Below are positions 1 through 11,955 of a stretch of DNA of 64,000 nt, piece after piece. A program made the position numbers and the translations under genes. Position 1 is the first letter of the stretch. Each line of letters begins with the position of its first letter. Source of the DNA: Phytoseiulus persimilis (taxonomy: Eukaryota > Arthropoda > Arachnida > Mesostigmata > Phytoseiidae); assembly GCA_037576195.1 (NCBI GenBank), contig CM075102.1, positions 2,046,001 to 2,110,000 on the forward strand, written 5' to 3'. Under the pieces are notes generated by a model. That model made no database searches. It worked only from the letters and a program-made list of their open reading frames with translations, and was not told where the DNA came from.

Positions 1-282
1 CTGCTCTTCCCCGCGTGCGAGACGAGTATCCGTCCACGGATTTTGCGTCAACGGAGGAGCTCAAATTGAAGATCATGGAGCGATGAGTGTCCGCTGTCTA
101 TGCCGGATGTTACAGAACGGATTTCAGGGAAGAGCATCATCCATTTTCGAAACAGGAGCGCTTCGCATCACTCTCCGAACGGTGAACATTGGCCAGGGAT
201 CGAGGGTGAACCTCATTCACGACTTCGTTCGCCGGCTGTCCGTAGAAATACCGCGCGGACATCATCAAGGATTGCCTACGGG

Positions 283-1830
283 CATGAGGCGGTTGAAGCC
301 GCAAGGCTCCCGCCGGTGGAACTTGAACATTCCAATGTGCTCTCAGACCTGACGGAAGACCCGGGAGGTCTATGGGCATGGGGCGGTCGATGCCGTGAGG
401 CTCCCGCCCCCGGTACTTCGATACCATTCCAATGTGCTCTCAGACCTGACGGAAGACCCGGGAAATCTCCCGTCATGGGGCGGTCGATGCCGCAAGGCTC
501 CCGCCCCCGGTACTTCGATACCATTCCAATGTGCTCTCAGACCTGACGGAAGACCCGGGAGGTCTATGGGCATGGGGCGGTCGATGCCGTGAGGCTCCCG
601 CCCCGTACTTCAAGGCATTCCAATGTGCTCTCAGACCTGACGGAAGACCCGGGAAATCTCCCGTCATGGGGCGGTCGATGCCGCAAGGCTCCCGCCCCCG
701 GTACTTCGATACCATTCCAATGTGCTCTCAGACCTGACGGAAGACCCGGGAGGTCTATGGGCATGGGGCGGTCGATGCCGTGAGGCTCCCGCCCCGTACT
801 TCAAGGCATTCCAATGTGCTCTCAGACCTGACGGAAGACCCGGGAAATCTCCCGTCATGGGGCGGTCGATGCCGCAAGGCTCCCGCCCCCGGTACTTCGA
901 TACCATTCCAATGTGCTCTCAGACCTGACGGAAGACCCGGGAGGTCTATGGGCATGGGGCGGTCGATGCCGTGAGGTTCCCGCCCCGTACTTCAAGGCAT
1001 TCCAATGTGCTCTCAGACCTGACGGAAGACCCGGGAAATCTCCCGTCATGGGGCGGTCGATGCCGCAAGGCTCCCGCCCCCGGTACTTCGATACCATTCC
1101 AATGTGCTCTCAGACCTGACGGAAGACCCGGGAGGTCTATGGGCATGGGGCGGTCGATGCCGTGAGGCTCCCGCCCCGTACTTCAAGGCATTCCAATGTG
1201 CTCTCAGACCTGACGGAAGACCCGGGAAATCTCCCGTCATGGGGCGGTCGATGCCGCAAGGCTCCCGCCCCCGGTACTTCGATACCATTCCAATGTGCTC
1301 TCAGACCTGACGGAAGACCCGGGAGGTCTATGGGCATGGGGCGGTCGATGCCGTGAGGCTCCCGCCCCCGGTACTTCGATACCATTCCAATGTGCTCTCA
1401 GACCTGACGGAAGACCCGGGAAATCTCCCGTCATGGGGCGGTCGATGCCGCAAGGCTCCCGCCCCCGGTACTTCGATACCATTTCAATGTGCTCTCAGAC
1501 CTGACGGAAGACCCGGGAGGTCTATGGGCATGGGGCGGTCGATGCCGTGAGGCTCCCGCCCCGTACTTCAAGGCATTCCAATGTGCTCTCAGACCTGACG
1601 GAAGACCCGGGAAATCTCCCGTCATGGGGCGGTCGATGCCGCAAGGCTCCCGCCCCCGGTACTTCGATACCATTCCAATGTGCTCTCAGACCTGACGGAA
1701 GACCCGGGAGGTCTATGGGCATGGGGCGGTCGATGCCGTGAGGTTCCCGCCCCGTACTTCAAGGCATTCCAATGTGCTCTCAGACCTGACGGAAGACCCG
1801 GGAAAACTTCCGTCATGGGAGGTCCGAGAG
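283..1830. repeat. Satellite array, 191-bp higher-order unit (94 + 97 bp monomers)
   Basis: Sixteen copies of a monomer beginning ATTCCAATGTGCTCTCAG start at 329, 426, 523, 617, 714, 808, 905, 999, 1096, 1190, 1287, 1384, 1481, 1575, 1672 and 1766. Two monomer types alternate. Type A carries GGAGGTCTATGGGCATGG and is usually 94 bp; type B carries GGAAATCTCCCGTCATGG and is 97 bp. The A copies at 329 and 1287 are 97 bp because they have the B-like CCCCCGGTACTTCGATACC end. The left edge is a degenerate partial monomer from about 283, and the last copy diverges after about 1800. Each monomer has a SmaI-type CCCGGG palindrome and GC-rich stem-forming segments. All six frames stay partly open across the array, but these are repeat artefacts, not genes. 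Confidence 0.97.
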
Positions 1831-4800
1831 CGCATCAACTGCGGTCGTCCAACGACCAAGGGGGCACAACCGGGTGTGCTCTTGCTGTTTTAATTCTCGA
1901 CCGATGATAAATGTCACACGCCACGAAACGTGCTCTACTCTGCTCGGTCTACATAGAAATCAAGGAAACTCCCGGTTTCGGCGAATACTCATCTTCTAAA
2001 TTGACACGTTGTGTATCAGTGCCGACCCCGAATTCCCCCGGAACTGACGATTCATTGGCCCAGATTCGGTCGACTCGGAACACATGATGGAGACTTGGTC
2101 GACGCATCCAATATACTGAAAGATGAATAAATCCATTTCGAAACCAAATGAATTCCTCCCTGAGACTCTTCCCGCCGAGTCCGAGAGCCTCGAGCTGAAG
2201 GAAACCAGCGAAATATGTGCTGTGTTTACCCAATGGAAGATCGCTTCGGGCGTTTTCTTTGGCCATCGGCGCCTTCAAAGGCAACGCGGAGTCAAGAGTA
2301 GGAGGAGCATTCCCAAGGTGAAGGATGCTAACAATTGAGACGGAGCTACAGGACCGCAAAGTTCTGGTGATCTGATGGAATCGATTGATTTCGCATTGTG
2401 AATAATTTTGAAATTTGTGCTAGATCAGAAACGAGCAGCTGCAGTCAATTGCCTTGGAGAGTAGAGACTCTGAGCCCAGACCGTCGTGCGTGCTCGGGAA
2501 CACAGAATCGAAAAATTCCTCCCCGTATAGCGAATCCTGTTTCTTAAGGAGTCGTCGGGGGTACACGATCTCCCGACAATTCTCCATCGACGATTCGGGA
2601 AGGTTTTTCAAACGAGGCCTCCTCTGCAAGTTCATGGTGACGGATCGGCAAGCAAAGGCGGAGGGGGTGAACTACGCGTAATGAGCGTGCTCTTGAGGGA
2701 ACGATCAATTCCTCGATCGGTATTTCCTAGGAAGTCCTCGATGAGATTTCGGAGCGCCGCCGCGCCATTCCACCCATCAACTCGCTTCAACACCTTCTGG
2801 TGTCGTCTCCACTTCATCTGGCTCTCCCGAAATTGAGAATTAGGATGCGCGTATTAAGAGCTTTGAATTTCCGGCGTTGTTCGTGAAATGTGATCCATCA
2901 AGCCACAGATTAACGGTTGTGCGCATGGATAGATCGATGAATCTCGCATGACTGCCACAACAACTGAGGAATTCATCCATCTATCTTTACGGATACAAAG
3001 GCCGCTTCCTGCGACCGAGGTAGAACTTCATTCAAAGGGAGATCGAGTTGAATAAGGTGTTCCTCCAAAGTTGAGCTGGAAGGGTAATCCAGCAGAATAA
3101 GTCGCGAATTCTCTGGTTGCACAGGTTCCAAGCGGAACTGGGAATTGGGAACTTCCGGTCTCAGGGTAGGCAGCGGGTCACTCAATAGATATCAATATCG
3201 ATGTGAGAAACGTACCCTGCTTACATCACGCCCTAGATTGGCGCTCCGCTGTTTCTAGCAGACAGCTTTCCGACGCGAACCGCCACAGCATAAGCAACCA
3301 TGGGTCTCTCCGTCGTCTCTACAGGTAGATCGAGCCTCCTCTCTGAGCTGAGCCGATGGGATAGAAAGAAACAAGAACAGTAATGAGCAAATCCGAATAA
3401 GCTCACATGCTCAAACTCGTCGACCATTATTACTACCTATGAACGGGCTTTGAATGAGGAAGAAGAGAACATCGATCACACGGTTTGATGCTCGCGACCA
3501 CTGGCAGAGAACAGTGGCGAATCCAGGAGTGACTCAAGGGGGGGCGGTCGTAAATTTTTGATGGAACTTACGACTTTTTCCCCGTGCTTTCGGTTTTCAT
3601 AACTGGGAAAATTAGTTTCCGACTCAAAAAATGAGGGAGCGTACACTGTTATCGAACTTTGGGGGGCTCCCTGGCCGTGACAGAATCGATGAAGGAGAAT
3701 CTCTAGTTGAAGGGGCCACTCTGTATGTCGCTCGAAAAAAATCTAGGGGGGGAGGCGATCGCGATGGCTCGAACGAGCAAGCCAACGATGGGGTGTGAGG
3801 CTGCAGAGTTCGCTCCACCACCGACTGCTGCAACGAACTCTGTGACAGATGCCTCCGTTCCAATTTCACCAAGACGCGAATTGCAAACATGCTCACCGAT
3901 TGGAGTTGTTTCGATTGCAACCCTCGATCGATCTCGGTGAGTGAGGAGAGCTCCATAGCTAGGAATCGACGAGCACTGCTGCAGGAATCGGGAGATATTC
4001 CACTTGATATTTCTCGGGTTGAGATGCATCTCACATCGGGGAACACTGACTTTTCAGTCTCACCAATTGTACGCGGAAGGTCTCGCGGAGTTCGGTCGGA
4101 GGTTCCGACGTCCTGTGTTTTCGGGGCAAGATTTGGCCCCGGCTCCGACAGGCGCCTGTCGTACGAGATCCCTGAACAGAGTGTAAACTCTTCTGATGCA
4201 TTCGAAGTCAGAGTCGGCGAAGGATCTAGGAGTGAGTTCAATTCGACTTCCGAAACCTATGGAACTTATTCGCTCAGCCTCCATCAGCTATCCCGAATCG
4301 CCATGCTCGCGCGGCGGGTGGAAGACTCGTCAGCAAACGAATCATGGAAAGAACGATGGACATGAGCCCGCAAGCTTTTTCCGGTAGTCCTGTTTTTCGA
4401 ACGAACGTTCAACCCCAGAGCGTTCAGAGCCGCAATAGAAAATCCTGCTGATTGTTACACGGAATGACTGGTAAGCAAAGAGATCGGCTCGAATCTTTCG
4501 AATCCTGTCGTGTCTCGAATCCGTGCGGGAGACAATGAGTTGCATCGTCTCCTGGGGAGCACAAACCGCAGGCATTTCAAGAGCAATCAGGACAACGACG
4601 CTGGTGAGTGATTGGGTCGCGTTCTTGAGGAATCGGTGGAAGGGGGCCATGCCCCCCCTTGAAAACTCTTCGACAATATTGGGAAGGGTGGATTATATTC
4701 TACTTTAATGGACGAAAAAGTTCCACAAGGATTCAGTCCTATCAGGAAAGTCTCACAGGTTTGAAAACCATGTCGATTGCGTCATGAAAATCTCGAGACG

Positions 4801-5040
4801 ATGATCATCATCATCATCGGCATCATCATCACATCCTTGGTACGCCCAAAAAAAGCTGGATACGCCCCTGGGGGGGATGCCACACGAGCCACGTCATAGC
4901 CACATGACAAGAGGAAATTTCACACTGAGTCGAGCGAGATCCCAAAGTTTGGGGGAAAACTGACGGGCAGTTGTTGACAGCTCAAGTTCCTCACCTCTTC
5001 GCAAGGACCGAATGCCAGCTGGCGCTCGAACCTCATCGCT
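1831..5040. other. No recognisable gene
   Basis: I see no ORF with a recognisable domain in this 3.2 kb. It holds a short (CAT)n-like microsatellite at about 4801-4833. Two hAT-like terminal motifs face each other, CAGTGGCGAATCCAGG at 3512 and GCTGGATACGCCCCTG ending at 4870. A 205-codon minus-strand ORF at 3624-4241 has no family resemblance that I recognise and is probably chance. Confidence 0.5.
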
Positions 5041-5044
5041 CGCG

Positions 5045-6640
5045 CGTGGTATCGGCGATATCTTAAGAAGGACAATTTTCAGCAATACAGCCTCCACAGA
5101 GAGGATTTACAAGCCTTGCGTCTGCACATTTTGGATAAATGGCATCGATCGGGAGGGATCATGCTCATGACCCCTGACCTTCTCACGAGCCTGCTCAGAC
5201 CTGAATCGCAAGCAGGACAGCAACGGAGAAACAGACAGGGCACCGACATCCAGGTCACACAACGATTCAAAGGATTCCTCTGTGAGTCTGTGAGCCACCC
5301 TTCGCTGCTTTCTCTTGATGGCCGGGGCTGACTTGACTTTCCTGTCAGAAACGAACTACATGAGTTCTGCTTCCTTCCTGATGACCTTCGACCCTTCGAC
5401 TCCTTTGCGCGAAAGCTTCTCGCTCCCGGACTGTTGATGATGGCGGCTAGGATGAGCTTGCGTTTGATGTATATAATATCTTAACTGCCGACAGTTGAGG
5501 CGTCATTTCAACCATGGAGCATGTTGTTGCTGCTGGCCTCATCGGAGCCGATGGTCACGGAGTCGATCATTCGAGGTGATCCAGGGCCGCAGGTGTTGAT
5601 CGTAGACGACGGTCACACCCTGAAGAAAAATTCCACCCACCTGACGCAGATTGTGGACAGTATGATCGAAACGACGCGGAAAATCCTTCTGACTGGAACG
5701 TCGCTCCAAAATAATTTGACGGAATATTTCACGATGGTTTCGATAGTGTCGCCTTATCTGCTCGGTACTAAGGCTGAGTACCGCGATCGGTTTGAGCACC
5801 CTCTCACGAACGGTCAGTACAAGAACTCCACCCCGACCAATATAGGGAAAATGCGTCAGCGCGCGAGCGTGCTCAAGAAGCTCTTGGAGAGTGTGGTCCA
5901 CAGGTGAATCATTCGCTGCCGTTCACGAAGCTCAGAACTCGATTCGACCTGGCACCATGGCACTTCGTCGACTTTCCTTGATTCAACGCTCGTTCCTTGC
6001 AGGCGAGACCTCTCCGTGCTTCAGAGTATGTTGCCGCCTCGACATGACTACGTGATTACCATAAGACTCTCAGCTCTCCAAGAAGAACTCTACGAAAAGT
6101 TTCTCAACTTGCTCGTGTCGAAGAGTAAGAAGGAGGGAAAAACTTCCTTGAGAAGGCTCTTGCAAGATTTCGTTTCATTGCGTTCGGTCTGGACTCATCC
6201 CAAACTCCTCCTGATGCCAAAAAAGTTCCTCGGAAAGGAGAAGGTATGATCTGGCGGTTTCACGGTCTGGCTCCAGACCTGACGTTTTTTCTGGACGAAT
6301 GCGGTCACTCACCATCCGTCGTTCATTTCAACTATGACGCGAAGGATGAATTATATTTCAGAAGTTCGCGGCCGTGTCCGATATGCTCGGCTTCGATTCC
6401 ATTGCACCGAGCGACGCCGTTTCAAACGAGCCCCATCGAGACTGGTTCAAACCCCTGATTGGTGATCGAATTCTCGACGACGTCACTTTGGGGCCGAAGA
6501 TCCTCATTCTGAGCGATATCATCCAGAACTGTGGCATGATCGGTGACAAATTGGTGGTATTCTGCACTTAACTGAGCGCCGTGAACCTAATCGAGTTCAT
6601 ACTCAGTCTGATGAGCAAAAACCGCATCGGGGAAGGTCGT
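5045..6640 (+). pseudogene. ATRX: ATRX/XNP-like SNF2 ATPase, partial and disabled
   Basis: Four exon-like blocks read through the SNF2 ATPase core of an ATRX-type chromatin remodeller: about 5045-5280 (WHRSGGIMLM), about 5497-5903 (motif II region, then LLTGTSLQNN), 6003-6243 (LPPRHDYVITIRL, then WTHPKLLL) and 6362 to about 6640 (GDKLVVF...NLIEFIL). The introns at 5904-6002 and 6244-6361 have GT-AG ends and preserve phase, so this copy is not processed. Several changes point to decay. The DEAH/DEGH box reads DDGH. GTPLQNN reads GTSLQNN. TAA at 6570-6572 interrupts the conserved VFSQSLISLDLIE-like block. After GEGRW (about 6640) the helicase C-terminal homology continues only in another frame. 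The N-terminal ADD domain and Walker A are absent. RAD54L2/ARIP4 is the closest alternative family. Confidence 0.8.
5904..6002 (+). other. Retained intron in the ATRX-like pseudogene
   Basis: The donor is CACAG|GTGAATC and the acceptor is TTCCTTGCAG|GCGAG. Removing these 99 bases joins the His-Arg codon split exactly in frame to the next conserved block (RRDLSVLQSMLPP). This shows that the copy derives from genomic DNA duplication and not from retroposition of an mRNA. Confidence 0.75.
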
Positions 6641-6859
6641 TGGATAGTCACATTACCCGCGAGGGAGCATCGACAGCAGCGGAACAATAACATCTCAATT
6701 GTTCGGAGAACTCATGGGAGTTTCATCCGAATCTGCGCCGAAATGACTGCGCGAAAATGTCTCGGTCCGTCACCCGAGGGCTGAGGAACCCGTGCCTCGC
6801 GAACCGCATCTCAAGCTGCAGATACCACAAAATTAGTTATTGAAAGGAAGGCTTGACAG

Positions 6860-7450
6860 TACGCTTAGAGAGGTGCAACTTTGTTCAGAAGAAAGTGGGA
6901 TTCCTAGGATTCCGAATTAGCCAAGACGGAGTACAACCCGGTTATTCAGAAACAAAATCGATGGGAGAGGTTCCAGAGCCTCCGAACGTACTTTCATGAG
7001 GTCAGAGAGTTCTTGAGCCTCGCGAGCTCCTTCTGGAGAATCGTTGGGGGGGGGGGGCTTTTGCTGGAATGGCGCACAGCTCGACAGAGATGCTCAAGAA
7101 GGGTGCAGAGTTCGTGAGAAACAGCGAGGCGGGGTCGCCTTCGGTACTCCGCCGCTACCGGGGCTTCGGCGTCAGTTGGTTGCTACCTGAGACGGATCAG
7201 ACCTCCATGATCCAGCGTCGAGATGAGACGATCAGAGCCAGAGTGGCGCTGCTGAAGGAACCGAATAAGGATAAGCGTACCATCCGAGAACGGAGTCAAA
7301 CTGTTTCTTGAAAACGGAATCCTGCACAAGGAAGTTTGGGATGGGAAAACTCAGTCGAAGGGACCAGCCCTTCGACTCGTGGAAAACTTCATCCTGAGAT
7401 TTGGTCCACCAGGGATTTTGGTTTCTGGTCGCGTCCACCTCCTAGGACTT
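6860..7450 (+). mobile_element. Ty3/gypsy pol remnant
   Basis: At about 6865-6960 the translation has the end of a gypsy reverse transcriptase (VGFLGFRISQDGVQPG). It continues after frameshifts as VREFLSLAS at about 7000. A second piece at about 7300-7440 resembles the integrase region (LVENFILRFGPPGILVSG, compare FGxPxxLxSDxG in intact integrases). The RT piece resembles the matching segment of the minus-strand element at 12.1 kb (FLGFKLSKRGVQPG), so both probably belong to one family. The catalytic motifs are missing. A 12-G run lies inside at 7046-7057. Confidence 0.7.
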
Positions 7451-8679
7451 CAGAGCGCGTCTATACTACCGCCACGTCAACGTAAGACGTTCAGCTGAAA
7501 TCTGTTCCCTCGTTCCTTCCCCTTCGGCCCCGGTTTGCGTAACCAAACGTAGTGCCGAACAACACCCCTGTTCTGGTAAATTATTCACCAATCTCTCTGC
7601 TCACTATGACTCCATCTTCTTCCTTCGCACATCTCGCCTTTAGAATGCCCTCACCTCCCAGGTCTTCACTCCAACGTACAATCCCAGGCTCTTCCGAACT
7701 TCTATCCTCTCGCATCTCCCAGATAATGGGCCTCAGGTTTTCTTAGAGGGTATTATCTATATGAGACCCGAATTCCAGCTGAATTTCCAATTCTCATGGG
7801 TCGTGCGTGAATTAATTTATTTTCCTATGGCTCTCCTATCGTCTCTTATTATCATTTTTCTCTATTTTTTCGCACTCACAGGTCCTTTTCTGAATCATAG
7901 GGTCTGCCATTTGTGCTGTTTCTCTAGAAGACGTCCTTGTCGGTACCGAATTGAAGTATGGGCGAGAAAGAACAAAAATCATGAGCGCGATTCGGGATCG
8001 GGAATAAAAATCTTTCATAGAGTCGATGGAAAAGTTCAGGAAGCGATTTTCTTCACACCCCCTTCCACAGCTTGCAGCTTCTCGTTTTCGCTATGCGGCC
8101 TACACATCATTCCCTTACGGATATTTTGAGGAAATGTTTTGGGTCCGACGTCACACTGGCCACTGAGGTCGAAAGTGGTCAGGGCGGTGGAAGTGACCTT
8201 GCCGTTCACTCATCAAAGTCCAGGAGGCTCAGTCCGAAACAGTCGCGCGCGACAGTAACCACAGGTCTTGACCATTTTTCCGATGAGGGCTTTCGGACGA
8301 GCACTGTAGTCACACATAGGCGCGTAATGAAGGGCAGAGTGAGTCATATCACATGGAGGTCTTTGAGCTCAGAAAAGAATCAACGACGTGATATTTGCTG
8401 ATAGAGACAGTTCAAGCTTTCGAAACGTTCGTCCACGTTACGATGGAAATATCGTGAGAATGGGTCCCAGGGTGGACCAGTCTCTGGTAGGGAGGGCGCA
8501 GCCTCGGCCTGCTGTGGACGATGAATAGGAAGTAGAGATGGAGCCGTGACTTCGTGGATACAGGTTCAAACAGACGAATCCGAATCTCGAATCGACTCGA
8601 GCACCGGATTCATTAACGGTTCTGAGATCTATCGCTCACGACATGAGAACACAGGTGTTAACTTCAGCTAATCGGGTAC
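7451..8679. other. No recognisable gene
   Basis: This 1.2 kb between two gypsy remnants is pyrimidine-rich in its first half. A 122-codon ORF at 7761-8129 has a hydrophobic stretch but no recognisable family. The segment may include degraded LTR or untranslated retroelement sequence, but I could not match a repeat pair to prove that. Confidence 0.4.
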
Positions 8680-9640
8680 CTAAATGAGCACACCCTCGTC
8701 GTCAGAACTTCTCTCGTCACTTCCCTTTCTTAAAACCACGAGCCCTCGATACACCGTTATGCAGACACCTCCAGCCCTTCTAGTGAATCTGGCGAAGGGG
8801 GTTCGGGCGGATTGAGTATGATGCGGGGTAGGGACCGCGCGATCTTTGGCGGGTTCTGGTCGTCGGGGCCTCACTACCGGCTGTCTGGTAGCGGGTTCCG
8901 ATGGTGGTGTCGGTCGTGGCCTTTGCCCCGGGCCCTCCTTCGTATTCGGTCTTCCGTATCCTCCGGTTACCTTCAGTCCGCTTCTCTCCAGCTGTCGCCT
9001 CGTTAGTTCCAGGTGATAGGCTACTGGGTCAACGCCCGCGAAATTAGTGAGTTTCGCGACTGCTTCCCCGTCCCTTTTTGCGACGTAACCTCCATCTTCC
9101 AAGGTTTCGTAGGTGACCTCCTTGCAATCACGAGCCATGTGGCCGAGGCCGTTACATTGGTGGCAAATCCGTTCTTTGTGTTTCGGGCAACACCGGCTGA
9201 AACGCCCCACCTCTTTGCACAGATTTCACGTTACCCATCTGACCTTGCAGCACGGTGCGATCTTCCCGTTGCGACCGTCACCGAATCGGGCGCACGTCGC
9301 CCTCGGGTTTACCACTTGCTCCGGTGCCATCGTCTTGGTCACGTTCACCTCGAACGGATGTCTGGTAGCGGCAGTTCAACCAGCGTCTTCCCCCTCTTCC
9401 GCTTTCTAGGGAAGCTCAACTGCCCTGCGTCTGGGCTCTTCGTCCTTTGGGCCCTGGCCCTCCTTGTAGAGCATGACCGCTGTTCCGATCGCCCCGGTCG
9501 CTTCCTCGTTGTTGGTGTTCATCTTCATGACTGTTCTCCAAGAAGGTTTGGGAGGAAATATCAGATTCCTGTGCGCGTTCGCTCTCGATACCCTACCCTC
9601 TTCTTCACTCTTTGTGCTTTCCCTCTGTCTCAAATCGCTC
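8680..9640 (-). pseudogene. Gag-like CCHC zinc-knuckle protein fragment
   Basis: The minus-strand frame 9210-8680 encodes 176 residues starting RFSRCCPKHKERICHQC. It contains one clear retroviral-type knuckle, CHQCNGLGHMARDC (C-x2-C-x4-H-x4-C), then a basic, proline-rich tail. Upstream, 9633-9406 is an open 75-codon segment in another frame, so the reading frame is broken. In transcriptional order this gag-like piece lies downstream of the pol block at 9.9-12.7 kb, which is the wrong order for one intact element. It may be a second truncated element in the same orientation, or a rearranged copy. The overlapping plus-strand ORF at 9013-9696 is its shadow. Confidence 0.6.
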
Positions 9641-10229
9641 TAGCTCGTACGTGCACTTGTTCTGTTGATTCTTCGTATCTCTCTCCAATTCCATAGCAAT
9701 CTCGACCCACGCTGCCTAAAGTTGTCCTCAACTTCTCATTTCGAGGACCTCCTTTCCGTGAGTTTCGACTGTGTACCGGGATGTGCTCTTCTATCTATGA
9801 TTTCTGTCTTATCTCTACGTGCTGGTTCTAATCGTGCCGTGTTCAAATCCCAATGAGCCCACGTTTGCGGTTGCATTCCCTCGTATTCTTGGGTCCGCAT
9901 TTATTTGCGCTTCCTCCGACGGTTCCATCTCGATCGGTTTCTCCGCTGTCCCTGCGCTCTCTTCTTCCGGCTGCCAATTTTCGCGCGAAGCAATTCCAGC
10001 AATGCCCCGCCGGCTCCTTGATTCTCGTGGATTCGATGACTTCTTCCGGTCTCTCCACAGCTCCGACTCCTGCCTCTTCCAGCTCCTCTTCGTCGTCGTC
10101 TAGGAGTGAGGCTCTGGAAGGCTTCTATCTCGTCCTCGTTTTCATCGTGCAGTCGGCAACATTTTCGTTGCGAGCAGTGAGCCGTACAAGTGGAATTCCC
10201 TCTACCCAATGGAACCAGTCGATAGGTAT

Positions 10230-11192
10230 CTCACGGCAATACTTCAGAAATGACCATCGGACCTCGAAACTTTGGTTGCAACTTCGTCGGTTGACCCCTG
10301 TGGACTGGCAAGCGTCTGACTACCTTTGAATCCTTTCTCGAATCTCTGATGCAATGTGGTCTCTTTTTCCTATCGTAGTAGTACGCGTATTTATCCTGGC
10401 TCTGCATCAGTTTTTCCCGAACTTCTGCTTGCACTTCTGCCGCCGGTGCCCATGCTCTATCTGGCTCGCCCTCTAATAACTTCGCGTGATTGTTGGTTCT
10501 CGGTGAATACCACTGCAAGGCTCGAATGGTGATTTGCCCGTACTTCTCGATACCACCCTGTTAAAGCACATCTTCGCCGTCGGTTAGTAAATTGCCCAAT
10601 CTCGGTGATCCGCCGTCACGCATAGTGATCTCAACAATCTGGCGACCTCTTATTAATCCTCTCGACCTGGCCGTTCGATCACGGTTTCTGACATGGAATT
10701 AAGAGAAGGTCCGACGCCTCCTTTCAGTAAAAACTCCTCCGTTCTCTCTGAAGTGTGTGCCGTTTCTCTGTCGGATACTATTTCCTCGGGCTTTCCATAC
10801 GTCATGAACACTTCCGTCAAGAACTTTCTGACTCCATCCGCTGAAGTGGTTGCGACTGCTTCGAGTCTCACGAATTTTGTCCGTCCGTCCACCGGTAGCA
10901 TGACGTGCTCCTTTCCGTGCGATTTCAGTAGTTGTTCCACGTGATCGATGAACACCTTCTGAAACGGTCTCCTCGCTGGTCGAATCACGTCACATATTTC
11001 CTCCCTCTTGCCGGATAAATCTTTGTTGAATATGCACTTCGAGCATGCTCGCAGGTGAAACTTCGTATATTTTCTCATTTTCGGGAACCAACATCTCGTC
11101 CCCGTGAACTCGAATGTTGTATGCATTCCGAAGTGCCCACCTTTGTCGTGTGCGAATAGCGAAACGGACTTCGTCATCGTCTTCGGAACCAC
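10230..11192 (-). pseudogene. Gypsy integrase
   Basis: Frame 11192-10653 has an HHCC-type zinc-binding segment (HDKGGHFGMH, then CSKC), the core start VFIDHVEQL and SDRETAHTSERTEEFL around the second catalytic Asp. The C-terminal part is in frame 10518-10231 (KYAYYYDRKK, then LQPKFRGPMVISEVLP), a typical integrase C-terminal barrel. It is followed by an in-frame TGA and a basic tail. The DDE triad is not contiguous in any frame, so it is inactive. Confidence 0.8.
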
Positions 11193-11399
11193 GAATAATC
11201 TCCTCCCGTCCTTCTCCTTGAATAGTACTCCTCGTCGTTCGTAGAATCCCTTGACCGAATTTTCTCCCCTTCTTGTCAGTCCGCCTTTGTCTTCCTCAGT
11301 GCTTCGAGTCTTCCTTTAATGAAATCAACTGCTGCTTGTATCATCTAAAACCCATCGTGCGTCGCCAGCGCTGCGAACAAACTGTTTTTGTATCGAATC

Positions 11400-11835
11400 T
11401 GTCGGGTATTACTGCTCTTCCACCCCTTGTGCTTCATGAACTGGATCCCCACTAAGTGCGTCCACGTGAGCCATCGCCGTTCCTGGTCGGTGTCGAGTCG
11501 TGAAGTGGAATTCTGCTATTCTATCCCACCATCGGCACATCTGTGCGAAGCCTCCTTGCGTCTCCAGTGATGTGACCGCTACACAATCTGACACCACTGC
11601 GAATTCTTGACCGTATACATAGATAATGTCGCAATCGCTCCATGCTCCACACTACCGCAAGTTGTTCTAGTTTCGTGGAATGGTAATTCTTTTCCGATTC
11701 CGACAGCTTCCTACTGATCGCGTAACACATTTTCCATGTTCCGTTCACCTCCTGCATGAGCATTTCAGCTAGTCCTACACAGCTTGCATCGGTGCGTGAT
11801 TCCGTTTCTCTTCCTGGTACGAAGCTTTCCAACAC
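11400..11835 (-). pseudogene. Gypsy RNase H domain
   Basis: Frame 11835-11521 has TDASCVGLAEMLMQ (first acidic residue) and TKLEQLAVVWSMERLRHYL (catalytic Glu helix). Frame 11597-11409 continues with HRPGTAMAHVDALSGDP, the conserved end of RNase H in Ty3/gypsy pols. The two parts are in different frames. Confidence 0.8.
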
Positions 11836-11955
11836 TGGGTCCCTAAGTAAAATGGTTTTCAGTTGCCTGAATGCTTCTTCGCGCTGTGGTGACCACTCGA
11901 ATCTAGCTTGTTTCTTAAATACTTCCGTTGGTGGGTTCGTGATCGTTGGATAGTT

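Noticed and set aside
283..1830. Possible CRISPR-like repeat array
   Set aside because: The units are contiguous 94/97-bp monomers without unique spacers, and the genome is eukaryotic.
83..1907. Many overlapping ORFs of 64-148 codons on both strands across the satellite
   Set aside because: They repeat every 191 bp with the array and exist on both strands at once. They are artefacts of a GC-rich tandem repeat.
9013..9696. 227-codon plus-strand ORF
   Set aside because: The opposite strand encodes a clear CCHC gag-type knuckle. The plus-strand frame has no motif and is a shadow.
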